Below, piece after piece: positions 52,392 to 61,401 of a DNA stretch of 64,000 nt. Position 1 is the stretch's first letter. Every line of letters starts with the position of its first letter. A model generated the notes under the pieces. The model saw only the letters and a list, made by a program, of their open reading frames with translations. It was not told where the DNA came from and searched no databases. A program made the translations under genes and the position numbers. Where the stretch lies: the NCBI GenBank assembly GCA_958295905.1, contig OY282382.1, positions 1,388,001-1,452,000 of the forward strand, written 5' to 3'. Source of the stretch: an uncultured Vicinamibacterales bacterium (lineage in GTDB: Bacteria; Acidobacteriota; Vicinamibacteria; Vicinamibacterales; UBA8438).

Positions 52392-55229
52392 CTACCGTCG
52401 CAGGTAGCGCCGGTATCCGCCGATGCCCAGGAGGGCCGCCAGCAGGAGATGAGCGATGATCGGCAGGGCCGGAACCGCAGCATCCCAGAGGTAGAGCTTC
52501 ACTTCGCCCGAGACCTCGCCGGCGTTGTCAGCGGCTATGCCGTAGAGCACCAACTCTTCCGCCATGTTGTCCACGCTCTCCATCATGTCGTCCTCGACGG
52601 CCGTTATCATGGTCGAGCCCGTCATCTCACCGGCGTTGATGGTGATCGAACCCGCCGTGAAGTCGTCGTCGCCGGCGGTGCTCTTGGACCGGTCACGCAT
52701 CAGCGTCACCATGATGTCCTCGGTGACCGCCCGGTTGGCCCTCACCGTCACCGTGGCCGGCGTGCCGCCCTCGACGAGGTTCACATCGGCCGGACCTTCG
52801 AGGGTGAGGCTGAGTGCCACGAGGCCCACCTCGACCGGGAACATGATGCTGGCTTCACCCGGAGCCGTCTGATCGGGGATCGTCACGCCGCCCGCTGTGC
52901 TCGCGTGGGCGGTGATCGTGATGTCGGCCATCCCCGCGTTCTCGGCCGTCACCACGACCTTGCCTCTGTCGTCGGTGACCGTGGACGCCACGTTCCCGTC
53001 GCTCGTCTTGGCCGAGTAATTGAGCGTGACGCCCTGGGCCGCGTTGAACAGGGCGCTTCCCATGATCTCGATCATCTCGCCCGCGGAGAACGTCATGTCG
53101 CTGCCCATCCCGGCTTCCCTGGCAGCTTGGATCGCGCCCTGAACCTCCTCCTGCGTCTTCGCCCAAACGAGCCTCTCCGTGCCTTCCTCGATGGTCAGCG
53201 ACGACACGGCAGGGTATGGCTTCTTCTCGCTGCCGTTCGCCGCGACCGTGCCGGCGACCATGGCGTCAAGCACCAGCATCTCCATGTCGTCGAGCTCGTC
53301 GTCCTCCAGCGCCTTGACCTTGACCTTCATTTCCGCCGTGTAAGACCCCCGCTCGCGCTCGGGGAACGTCACGGGGTTGGTCATGACCGAGAAGTCCGGC
53401 GCGCCTTTGACGGTGCTGCCGGCGCCCATCGTCAACATGACGGTGACTTCCTCTTGCGTATACTGCAGCTTCTCGGTGCTGCTGACAGTGGTGTTGGCGG
53501 GATTCCGGTTGATCGTCAGCGTCAGCTCGATCTCGTCGCCTTCTTCCACGGTGCCGGTCTTCGGACTCACGGTGAGTTCGGGCAGCTTGTGACGGTCCAG
53601 CACCTTGATGGCATGGGTGGTCACCGGTACCGTCCGATACCCCCCCGACGTCAACGAGTACGCATTCACCGAGGCCTCCAGCATGTAGTCGTCGTCCATC
53701 CTGTTGCCGTCGGTCGCCGGCAAGTGAACGACGACCTGGTCGCTGTTGCCGGTATCATCGTCATTCAACCTCATCGTACTTTGGTTCAGCGAAATCTCGG
53801 CCGAGCTCACCGTCACGCCCGCCAAATCGAGCATGTTCAATCGAACTTCGAGGGGGAGGTCGACTCTCTCCGGATCCGCTGCGACGGTGAAAGTAACAGC
53901 AGCTCCGCTGTCACCCTCGTAGACGGTGGACGGTCCCGACGATGTTCCCTTCTTCACCGTGACTTTCTGCACCTCGTCGTCTTCGATGACCACCTCGGAC
54001 GTCGTCTTGTTGACCGCAGCAGTGGCGTCCAGGTTAACGTCATCGCTGCTCACTGCCTCGATGTGGAACGCATCGTTCTCCGCTTCAGAGTCGTCAAGCA
54101 CCAAGAGGGCGAGTTCGCCGGTCTTTTCCTTGGTGTGACGCGAGCTGCCGCGCTGAGCCTCGGGCACCTCGGTCAGTTTTGGTGTCTTGACGGTGACGAT
54201 ACCCGTCAGCCGGCCCACAGTACCCGCAGTACTGGGGAAGATCACGTCGGCTTGGCCGTCGATCCAGGAGAGCCAGTCCGGCAAACTGGTCTCGTCCGAC
54301 CTGATTTCAACAGTAACGGCCTGCGTTACGTCATATCCGATGGTGGCGATTTCTGCATGCGTCCACCTCACTTTCATCAACAGCTTGACGTTCTGCGCGC
54401 CCTCCTGCACATGATACCGCTCGGCACCCCCAATAGTTTTCTTCTGGCCGCCGGTCAGCTCGAACTCGACGATTTGACCGTTACTTCCACTGCTTCCCGG
54501 CGAACTCCTGACCACAACCTTGAAGGTTGCGGAAACGGAGTCATCTTGGTTGCCGCTAGGTATCAGATCGGAGTCGTCGTCTTCCACAGTGTAAGTAACG
54601 TCGTATTCCATCGCGGGTCCGGTCGGGACCCCGCTTACTACCCGGGTGTTGTCGTTAAACGCGAGTCCGGGGGGCAGGCCAGTGACGCTATACTCCCAAT
54701 CTGCGAGGGTCCCGTTGCCGCCGGTGGCTAAGGGGAGCACAAAAGAGACGGTCGTTCCGATGATCACTTCCTGGCGAGGCAGGCTTGGGATCACTGGGGG
54801 GACATCCTGCTCCGTCACGGCTTGTGCGGAGAACGCCGCCAATTCCTGATTGTCACTCGCGGCGATAATTCTCCTATTGATGGAGGACCCTGGGGTGTAC
54901 GACAAGCCTCCCGCACCGTTGGCTTGCGCCGGCGTCTCGAAGATAAGCGTGATACTTTCGCTGCCCGGTGTGCTGAGCGGAATATCGATCTCCTGAGGAG
55001 ACACACTGTTGATCGCGAAGACACTGGGCGGCGGCTGTTGCCGGGCATACACCTTCTCGGAGAACGTGACGATAACTTTCTCGCCCCTGCTTATTACCGG
55101 CGTTGTTGTGGACGCCACGGTTGGCTGCGCGACGGCCTGCTCCGCCCCCAGCGCGCACACCACGCCGAACAGCGCCATCCACTTCAGCGCCCGGCAACCG
55201 CCTCTTGCGAAAATCGCTCCCATCCTCAT
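52392..55229 (-). CDS. Large surface protein with Ig-like/Calx-beta repeats and C-terminal sorting tail
   Basis: A 945-residue exported protein. The ATG at 55229 follows GGGGGAGATTGCGAC; a signal peptide (WMALFGVVCALGAEQAVAQ) precedes SwmB-like (VIVTFSEKVYA) and putative-Ig (GLPPGLAFNDNTRVVSGVPT) domains. Several Calx-beta-like stretches follow (TGTVEEGDEIELTLTINRNP). The end is WDAAVPALPIIAHLLLAA plus GGYRRYLRR: a Pro motif, one membrane helix and an Arg cluster, as in CTERM sorting signals recognised by exosortase- or rhombosortase-type enzymes. Probable adhesin or matrix protein. Two or three truncated copies of its end exist elsewhere in the window. Confidence 0.85.
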   Translation of the reverse strand: MRMGAIFARGGCRALKWMALFGVVCALGAEQAVAQPTVASTTTPVISRGEKVIVTFSEKVYARQQPPPSVFAINSVSPQEIDIPLSTPGSESITLIFETPAQANGAGGLSYTPGSSINRRIIAASDNQELAAFSAQAVTEQDVPPVIPSLPRQEVIIGTTVSFVLPLATGGNGTLADWEYSVTGLPPGLAFNDNTRVVSGVPTGPAMEYDVTYTVEDDDSDLIPSGNQDDSVSATFKVVVRSSPGSSGSNGQIVEFELTGGQKKTIGGAERYHVQEGAQNVKLLMKVRWTHAEIATIGYDVTQAVTVEIRSDETSLPDWLSWIDGQADVIFPSTAGTVGRLTGIVTVKTPKLTEVPEAQRGSSRHTKEKTGELALLVLDDSEAENDAFHIEAVSSDDVNLDATAAVNKTTSEVVIEDDEVQKVTVKKGTSSGPSTVYEGDSGAAVTFTVAADPERVDLPLEVRLNMLDLAGVTVSSAEISLNQSTMRLNDDDTGNSDQVVVHLPATDGNRMDDDYMLEASVNAYSLTSGGYRTVPVTTHAIKVLDRHKLPELTVSPKTGTVEEGDEIELTLTINRNPANTTVSSTEKLQYTQEEVTVMLTMGAGSTVKGAPDFSVMTNPVTFPERERGSYTAEMKVKVKALEDDELDDMEMLVLDAMVAGTVAANGSEKKPYPAVSSLTIEEGTERLVWAKTQEEVQGAIQAAREAGMGSDMTFSAGEMIEIMGSALFNAAQGVTLNYSAKTSDGNVASTVTDDRGKVVVTAENAGMADITITAHASTAGGVTIPDQTAPGEASIMFPVEVGLVALSLTLEGPADVNLVEGGTPATVTVRANRAVTEDIMVTLMRDRSKSTAGDDDFTAGSITINAGEMTGSTMITAVEDDMMESVDNMAEELVLYGIAADNAGEVSGEVKLYLWDAAVPALPIIAHLLLAALLGIGGYRRYLRR

Positions 55230-55479
55230 GTCGCAATCTCCCCCTTGTGATTGTTGTCCCATGTGCCGCATGCACCCGGGGGAAAGCCGGCTCAGTCCGC
55301 CCCCCCTACGTCCACGACGTCCGCGTTTCATCTCGATCCGCATGTACCCTGCGCCTCCCTGCGCCCCATGGGCAAATTGTCAACGAATTGGGTCACAACC
55401 CCCCCTTAAGGGCACCCTAAAGGCTTTTAGGTCAACAGCGTGCGGCGGTGCGCCGCCCGTTCGCGTGGGAGACGATTTC
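55230..55479. other. Upstream region of surface-protein gene
   Basis: No gene. Around 55375..55395 the sequence GGCAAATTGTCAACGAATTG is less GC-rich and may hold a promoter. Boxes are not clear enough to assign. Confidence 0.3.
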
Positions 55480-55600
55480 CTGCCGGCAACATCGGCTCGC
55501 CGATCACAGGCAAGGGGGCAAGCAGTACGTCGTACTGCCGATCGGCTCGCCGACCCACCCCGGCGAGTGGATCGCGCTGGAGCTGTCGTGGGAGTCGTAG
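55480..55600 (+). pseudogene. C-terminal scrap of a PQQ-type quinoprotein dehydrogenase
   Basis: GNIGSPITGK and, after a frameshift, KQYVVLPIGSPTHPGEWIAL with LELSWES and a stop. This matches the last blade of PQQ dehydrogenases (ITGKQYVVxPIG...ALALP). About 40 codons remain. Confidence 0.5.
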
Positions 55601-56190
55601 GAACGCTGGGTGGAGTGTCGACTCGGGCGCCTGCCGGCGCTTGAGCGACCGTGGGACGGTCACGTCAGTCCGTTGCCGGAACAGGGGATCTTCCGCGCTT
55701 GCGTTCCAGGCGGCGGGGCTGAGAACGTCTCGTCGCCGAGCCGGGCGGGCATCCAGGGCTGGGCCAGGAGCTCAGCGCGGCGGCAGACGGAAGCGGCGTT
55801 TCCGGTGCCGCGACCCTCACATCGCCGTAGACGGACGTCGGTCTTCTCCGCGCTTGCCGAAGTACGACGATCAGGGGGCTACCTTGTCCTCGATCCGGGC
55901 GAGGACCGCCTTGGACCGCTATCCCACCAAACCCGTCACGGAGCAGGGGTGCGCGTCAGGAGAGTTGAGACGCCGCCGCCGGAGGTATTCGGCTCGGTTG
56001 GCCCCCGGACGCCCCTGGGCGCCGGAGCCGAAGAGGCCCGTTCGGAGGGCATCGGTCGAGAACAGGAAGCGCGAACCGGGGGGATCGATGGAAACGAAAT
56101 CGCCGACGTTGACAGTTCCAGGGCAGCCGTCCGGCGAATCTCACGTGCGCCCGCAGAGCAGGTCCCCGGCCTCGGCGAAGCGCGTATCGT
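55601..56190. other. Gene-free stretch
   Basis: Open frames exist on the + strand but show no known motif, signal peptide or consistent coding pattern. It is probably decayed DNA between the quinoprotein scrap and the coiled-coil repeat gene. Confidence 0.35.
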
Positions 56191-56655
56191 TCAGCCGCCG
56201 GCCGCATGATCAACGCGGTCGCGTTCCTCCTGCCGGCCGCGCAGAAACGCAACGTCGACGGCGGTGGCGTCGCTCCTGGCCCCGAGCGACGCTATCTGCC
56301 GCTGGTTTTCCTTGACGTTCTCGGTGAGTGCCGCGAGCGATGCCGCAGTCTGCCGCTGGTTTTCCTTGACGTTCTCGGTGATCGCCGCGAGCGACGCTAT
56401 CTGCCGCTGGCTTTCCTTGACGTTCTCGGTGATCGCCGCGAGCGATGCCGCGGTCTGCCGCTGGCCTTCCTTGACGTTCTCGGTGATCGCCGCGAGCGAC
56501 GCTATCTGCCGCTGGCTTTCCTTGACGTTCTCGGTGATCGCCGCGTGCGCCGCCGTGTTGTCGATCCTGATGGAGTCCAGCCTGGACGCCAGAAACTTGG
56601 CCGTGGCGAGAACCAGCGCCAGAACTCCGAGCACTTCAGGGACCGTCAACGTCAC
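56191..56655 (-). CDS. Membrane-anchored protein of near-perfect coiled-coil repeats
   Basis: A 154-residue protein. The first 25 residues (MTLTVPEVLGVLALVLATAK) form a membrane helix. Then five repeats of about 18-19 residues follow, AAITENVKESQRQIASL with small changes (alternating an extra Ala: QTAASL), and a charged end (FLRGRQEERDRVDHAAGG). The DNA repeats alternate 54 and 57 bases, so two-unit blocks of 111 bp recur. Such arrays expand by recombination. Like the proteins at 2526, 16990 and 51150, it combines one membrane helix with a coiled coil; no function is known. Confidence 0.7.
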   Translation of the reverse strand: MTLTVPEVLGVLALVLATAKFLASRLDSIRIDNTAAHAAITENVKESQRQIASLAAITENVKEGQRQTAASLAAITENVKESQRQIASLAAITENVKENQRQTAASLAALTENVKENQRQIASLGARSDATAVDVAFLRGRQEERDRVDHAAGG

Positions 56656-56858
56656 GTTTGTATGCTATCACAGATGGCTTCGGCGGCAACCCCGGCAGGT
56701 TTGAGCTCTCTGTGACCGAGACGTCGCCCCCGGAGCCGCGCCCGGCGACGGCCGCTCCGGCCGGCGCGGCTCCGGTGTGTGGTCGGCGACCGAGGAACCC
56801 CGCCGCCGCCTTCCGGCGACAGTCGCTCCGGCCGACGCGGGCAACGGCCGTCCCGGCG

Positions 56859-58718
56859 TCAGCGCCGTCGGGCGGCGCGGGTCAGCCCGTGGCCGGCCGG
56901 AAACCCGTCGCCGAGGGTGATCGGCAGGCGCCCGCCGATGGCCGCTTCCCCCGCCACGGCGCGGACCGCGCTGGCCTCGGCCAGATCGTAGAAGTCGTAG
57001 GCCAGCAGCATCGCCGGCAGCTCGGGCAGGGCCGTCGCGACGTAGGGGTTCCCGAAGAACACGGTCACGAACGGCTGGTCCCGCCGCCCGCCGCGCCGGG
57101 CGACGTCCCGCAGGAGCCGCACGACGCCGGGGGCCAGATCCATCCGTCCGCTGAACGAGGCGGTGCGCACGAAGACCGACGCGACGACGGCATCGTAGCG
57201 GTCGGCGCTGGCCCGCACGAGGTCGAGCTCGGCCCGCGACGTGTGGTCCGACACCTCGACCGCGGTCACGTTCGGCCACCGCCCGCGCAACTCGGGCAGG
57301 AACGTGCGGCTCGGGGCGCCGTTGCCCCACCCCGACGGATAGTCCAGCACCGACAAGTACAGAACCGCCGCGGAACGGGGCAGCGTCAACGGCACGTCGC
57401 CGCGTTCGTCGCGGATCAGGGTCAGGCCGCGCCGGCTCGCCTCGGCCGCCACCGCCCGGTGGCGCCGGGCGCCGACCACCCGCGGCAGGTCGTCGAGGCT
57501 GACCGCCCGGGTCCGGTGCAGGCCGAGGGCGGCCTTCGCGGCGAGGATCCGGCGCACCGAGGCGTCGATGCGGCCCTCGGTGAGGGCGCCCCGCTCGACC
57601 GCCCGCCGGAGACCGTTGAACGCCGCCGCGTCGTCGGGCGCGTGCACGACGACGTCGTGCCCCGCCGCGACCGCCGCCACCGCCGCCTGCGCGGTCGACA
57701 GCCGGTTCGTGATGCCCCGCATGCGCATCGAGTCGGTGTACACGAGCCCGTTGAACCCGAGGTCGCGGCGCAGCAGACCGGTGACCACCGGCGCGCTGAC
57801 GGTGGCCGGCCGGATCGAGCCGGGGTCGAGACCGGGCAGGGCGACGTGGGACGTCATGACCGCCCCCGCCCCGGCCGCGATGCCCGCCCGGAACGGCGGC
57901 AGCTCGACCCGGTCGAGGCGCGCCCGCGGATGCGCGATCAGCGGCAGCCTGCGGTGCGAGTCGACGTCGGTGTCGCCGTGCCCCGGAAAGTGCTTGAGGG
58001 TGGCGACCATGCCGCCCGCGGTCAGCCCGCGCACCCACGCGGCGGCGAGACGCCCCACCACCGCCGGGTTCTCGCCGAACGAGCGCGTGTTGATGACCGG
58101 GTTGCGGGGGTTGTTGTTCACGTCGGCGACCGGCGCGAAGTTGACGTGCACGCCGAGGGCCCGCGCCTCGACGGCGGTGATGCGCCCCGCCTCGAACGCC
58201 AGCTCCTCGTCGCCCGCCGCCCCGAACGCCATCGCGCGGGGAAAGGTGGTGCCGCCCCGCAGCCGGAACCCGACCCCGGTCTCGAAGTCGGCCGCGTTCA
58301 GCAGGGGCAGGGCCGAGAGCGCCTGCAGCCGATTGACGATCGACGCCCCGGCCAGGGGTTGCCCCAGCCTCGACCGTGCGTAACCCGGGTTGAGCAGCAC
58401 GTCGGGGGCGGGATCGCGTCCGCCGAACAGCAGGAACCCCCCGGGGTGCTGCCCGCGGACCAGCGCGGCCAGCCCGTCGAACGTCTCGCTGTCGGTGCTG
58501 AGATAGGTGGACCGGAACGACGGCATGACGAGCTGACCGATCTTCTGGTCGAGGGTCATGCCGCCCAGGGTCGTCTCGACCCACCGGGCCGCCTCGGGAT
58601 CGAGCTGCGCGGGCGTGGTCCCGGCGACGAGCACCGCCGCCAGCAGACCGGCGGCCCCGGCGACGAGCGCCGTCGCGAGACCGGCCGCCGCCGCGGAGCG
58701 TCGGGCGTGGATACGCAC
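56859..58718 (-). CDS. Glycoside hydrolase family 3, beta-N-acetylglucosaminidase-like
   Basis: A 619-residue protein. GTG at 58718 opens an export signal (AGLATALVAGAAGLLAAVLV). The GH3 barrel shows KHFPGHGDTDVDSHRRLP, the loop with the His-Asp general acid/base dyad of NagZ-type enzymes, and VYTDSMRMRGI with the catalytic Asp. A C-terminal alpha/beta domain (residues ~420-600) completes the two-domain form. It probably trims peptidoglycan or chitin sugars in the periplasm. It starts 31 bases from the divergent moaB gene, so their promoters overlap. Confidence 0.9.
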   Translation of the reverse strand: MRIHARRSAAAAGLATALVAGAAGLLAAVLVAGTTPAQLDPEAARWVETTLGGMTLDQKIGQLVMPSFRSTYLSTDSETFDGLAALVRGQHPGGFLLFGGRDPAPDVLLNPGYARSRLGQPLAGASIVNRLQALSALPLLNAADFETGVGFRLRGGTTFPRAMAFGAAGDEELAFEAGRITAVEARALGVHVNFAPVADVNNNPRNPVINTRSFGENPAVVGRLAAAWVRGLTAGGMVATLKHFPGHGDTDVDSHRRLPLIAHPRARLDRVELPPFRAGIAAGAGAVMTSHVALPGLDPGSIRPATVSAPVVTGLLRRDLGFNGLVYTDSMRMRGITNRLSTAQAAVAAVAAGHDVVVHAPDDAAAFNGLRRAVERGALTEGRIDASVRRILAAKAALGLHRTRAVSLDDLPRVVGARRHRAVAAEASRRGLTLIRDERGDVPLTLPRSAAVLYLSVLDYPSGWGNGAPSRTFLPELRGRWPNVTAVEVSDHTSRAELDLVRASADRYDAVVASVFVRTASFSGRMDLAPGVVRLLRDVARRGGRRDQPFVTVFFGNPYVATALPELPAMLLAYDFYDLAEASAVRAVAGEAAIGGRLPITLGDGFPAGHGLTRAARRR

Positions 58719-58749
58719 ACGGGGATGGTAACAGGTATCATCATCGGCG

Positions 58750-59253
58750 ATGAGCCGCGAGGAGCACCGCGCCGCGGCGCCGGCTGCGGTCGGCTGCCAC
58801 GTCATCACCGTCAGCGACACGCGGACCCAGGAGACCGACACCGGGGGGCGGCTGCTGCGGACGCTGTTGGCCGAGGGCGGACACCGGGTGCTGGGGCACG
58901 AGATCGTGCCCGACGACCCGGACACGCTGCGGGCCGCGCTCGATCGCCAGCTCGCGGCGGACGCGCCGCAGGCGGTGTTTACGACCGGCGGCACCGGCAT
59001 CAGCCGCCGCGACGGCAGCTACGAGGTGATCACCGAGCTGATCGAGAAGCGTCTCGACGGCTTCGGCGAGCTGTTCCGGGCGTTGAGCTTCGAGGAGATC
59101 GGTCCGGCCGCGATGCTGTCGCGGGCCGTCGCGGGCGCGGCGCGGGGCAAGATCCTGATCGCGCTCCCCGGCTCGAGGGACGCGGTCCGGCTGGGCATGA
59201 CCCGGCTGGTGCTGCCCGAGCTCGGCCACCTCGTGCGCGAGGTCTCGCGGTAG
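58750..59253 (+). CDS. moaB: Molybdenum cofactor biosynthesis protein MoaB
   Basis: A 167-residue molybdopterin adenylyltransferase-type protein. VITVSDTRTQETDTGGRLL is the MoaB/MogA start, and AVFTTGGTGISRRDGSYEVI holds the GGTG nucleotide loop. The end (ILIALPGSRDAVRLGMTRLV) carries the conserved PG-S motif. It adenylylates molybdopterin before metal insertion. moeA follows 540 bases downstream with repeats between them; together they supply cofactor to molybdoenzymes such as the one at 31374. Confidence 0.9.
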   Translation: MSREEHRAAAPAAVGCHVITVSDTRTQETDTGGRLLRTLLAEGGHRVLGHEIVPDDPDTLRAALDRQLAADAPQAVFTTGGTGISRRDGSYEVITELIEKRLDGFGELFRALSFEEIGPAAMLSRAVAGAARGKILIALPGSRDAVRLGMTRLVLPELGHLVREVSR

Positions 59254-59576
59254 CGGTTTGTGCTGTGAAACAGGTCCCGACGTTTTCGTGGCGTTGGGGT
59301 GATCGGCGTCCCCGATCACGACGGTTTGTGCTGTTAGAACCGCGCGGACGACCGGAGGATTGGTCGGGGCGGCAACGCCGCAACGGCGGCGGCGGAGACA
59401 CCTCCCGCCGGATGAGGTCGTCCTGCGCCCGTGCGGGCGACGCCGCGCGACGGTACCGCGACATCGGCCTGCTGTCGGTCGTCCTGCGCCCGCGTGCGGC
59501 AACGCCGCAGGGCGGCGGAGTCTCCAGGCGGGGTGTCGTCCCAGGCCGGGCGCTTGCGCCCCGAAAGCCGGGCGGA
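59254..59576. other. Repeat-rich spacer between moaB and moeA
   Basis: No gene. CGGTTTGTGCTGT occurs twice (about 59253 and 59322), and GTCGTCCTGCGCCCG also recurs. This suggests decayed short repeats. Confidence 0.35.
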
Positions 59577-59797
59577 CTCCTGACCGGGATGTGTTTGGGG
59601 CGGCGCCGCGGCGGCCGCAGGGCGGAAGCATGACCGCCCGGTGCCGGGAAGGAAGCGGCGCCGCGGCGGCGCGGGGTGGAAGCATGACCGCCGGCGCCGG
59701 GAAGAGAAGCGGTAACGCGGCGGGCCGCGGGACGGAAGCATGACCGCCGGCGCCGGGAAGAGAGCGGCGCCGCGGCGGGCCGCGGGACGGAAGCATG
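59577..59797 (+). repeat. ~55-bp tandem repeat carrying ribosome-binding site and ATG
   Basis: Four units, each with GGAAGCATGACCG, place ATG triplets at 59630, 59684, 59740 and 59795 (spacing 54, 56, 55). Between them lie GCCGGCGCCGGGAAG and GGCGCCGCGGCGG. The last unit is the real start of moeA; the other three open short frames that stop or leave frame. Confidence 0.85.
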
Positions 59798-61015
59798 ACC
59801 GGAACGAAGATGCGGCCGATTCGCAAGACCATTCCCGTCGAGGACGCCCTGCGCCTGGCGGGCGGGGCCGCCCGGCCCCTCGACCGGACCGAGCGGGTCG
59901 AGCTGGACGCGTGCGGGGGGCGCGTGCTCGCCGCCCCGGTGGCGGCCGGCCAGGACGTGCCGCCGTTCGACCGGGCTGCGATGGACGGCTACGCGGTCGT
60001 CGCCGAGGACACCTTCGGGGCCGGCCGGACCGCTCCGCGGCTTCTCGACTGCATCGAGACGGTACACACCGGGGATGTGCCGACCCGGACCCTCCAGCCG
60101 GGACAGTGCGCGCAAATCGCCACCGGGGCGCCGATGCCGGAGGGCGCCGACGCCGTGGTCATGGTCGAGGAGACCGACCGCCGCGGCACCGAGGTCGCCG
60201 TCTTCACCCCCGTCTACCCCCGACAGCACGTCGGACGCCGCGGCGCCGACATCGCCCAAGGCGCCGAACTGCTGCAGCGGGGCGACCTGCTGACCCCGAG
60301 CCGGCTCGGGTCGATCGCCGCCCTCGGCATCGCCGCGGTCGAGGTCTATGCCCGCCCGCGCGTCGCCCTCCTGTCGACGGGCGGCGAGATCGCGCCCCCG
60401 GGCCGGCCTCTGGGCCCGGGTCAGATCTACGACATCAACCGGTTCACCCTCGGCGCCGTCATCCGCGAGCACGGCGGGGTTCCGACGCCGCTGCCCACCG
60501 CCCCCGACAACCTCGACGAGCTCGGCCGCACCGTGGACGGGTGCCTCGACCACGACATTCTCGTCTTCTCCGGCGGCAGCTCCGTCGGCGAGCGCGACCT
60601 GACCCTCGACGTCATCCGGCAGAAGGGCGAGCTGCTGTTCCACGGCATCGCCGTCAAGCCCGGCAAGCCGACGGCATGCGGCGTCGTCGGCGACACCCTG
60701 GTGCTCGGCATGCCCGGCTACCCCACCTCGTGCCTGTCGAACGCCTACATGCTGCTGGTGCCGGTCCTGCGCAAGGTGGCCCGGCTGCCTCCCTACCTCT
60801 TCCGAACCGCCTCGGTGCCCGCCGCGCGGCGTTTCGTCTCGACCCCCGGGCGGCATCAGTTCTACACCGTCCGGGTCGTCGACGGCCGTGCCGTGCCCGC
60901 CTTCAAGGCCTCGGGCGACATCACGAGCATGTCGCAGGCCGACGGCTACATCGAGATCCCCGCCCGCACCGACATCGTCGAGGAGGGCGAGACGGTCGAG
61001 GTCAAGCTGTTCTGA
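59795..61015 (+). CDS. moeA: Molybdopterin molybdotransferase MoeA
   Basis: A 406-residue protein. PPFDRAAMDGYAVVAED is the MoeA signature near residue 60. IATGAPMPEGADAVVMVEET follows, and the MPT-binding domain reads VALLSTGGEI and VFSGGSSVGERDLTLDVI. The C-terminal domain is complete (YTVRVVDGRAVPAFKASGDI). It inserts molybdate into adenylylated molybdopterin made by MoaB/MogA. Its start codon and ribosome-binding site are the last of four tandem copies, which may influence translation. A dispersed repeat follows the stop. Confidence 0.9.
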   Translation: MTGTKMRPIRKTIPVEDALRLAGGAARPLDRTERVELDACGGRVLAAPVAAGQDVPPFDRAAMDGYAVVAEDTFGAGRTAPRLLDCIETVHTGDVPTRTLQPGQCAQIATGAPMPEGADAVVMVEETDRRGTEVAVFTPVYPRQHVGRRGADIAQGAELLQRGDLLTPSRLGSIAALGIAAVEVYARPRVALLSTGGEIAPPGRPLGPGQIYDINRFTLGAVIREHGGVPTPLPTAPDNLDELGRTVDGCLDHDILVFSGGSSVGERDLTLDVIRQKGELLFHGIAVKPGKPTACGVVGDTLVLGMPGYPTSCLSNAYMLLVPVLRKVARLPPYLFRTASVPAARRFVSTPGRHQFYTVRVVDGRAVPAFKASGDITSMSQADGYIEIPARTDIVEEGETVEVKLF

Positions 61016-61069
61016 TTGCCCATCGCCATACCCCCGGCGTCGTCTGGACCGGGGGTGCGCCCCTGGACC

Positions 61070-61189
61070 CAGGACCACCCCACGCTCCGCCACCGCCGTG
61101 CGCAGGCAGTATCGTGGCGGGTCCCGGGGCTCCGGACGGGCGGCATCGTGGGTCTCACGCGGCGCCGGGCGGTCGGCAAGACGGTGGCC
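61070..61189. repeat. Dispersed 118-bp repeat, copy 2
   Basis: Starts CAGGACCACCCCACGCTCCG and ends GGCAAGACGGTGGCC. It matches 25530..25647 over the full length with a handful of substitutions, and again lies just behind a gene end. Confidence 0.75.
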
Positions 61190-61205
61190 TTGACTGCAGC
61201 CGCGC

Positions 61206-61322
61206 GACGCGATCCACGCGGCGGTCATGCGTCGCAACCGGATCCGGACGGTCGTCAGCTACGATCGCCACTTCGACGAGCTTCCCGACATTGAGCGCGT
61301 CACGCCTGATACGGTGCTTTGA
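61206..61322 (+). pseudogene. C-terminal remnant of VapC-type PIN toxin
   Basis: One frame reads DAIHAAVMRRNRIRTVVSYD followed by RHFDELPDIERVTPDTVL and a stop. This is the last third of a PIN toxin with the third and fourth acids (D-A-I-H and S-x-D-x-x-F-D). The first 90 residues are gone, replaced by the dispersed repeat. Confidence 0.7.
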
Positions 61323-61401
61323 ACGCGGCCCCGTCTATCGCTGCGCGGCCGGCTGACCGCGATCCGCCCGCGTGACGCCGCTCGACCGCACCCCGCCCCG
61401 C

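Noticed and set aside
55601-56190. Coding sequence in the 199- and 291-codon + strand frames
   Set aside because: Arg/Pro/Gly-rich, no motif, no ribosome-binding site, and overlapping frames of equal length. It is more likely non-coding.
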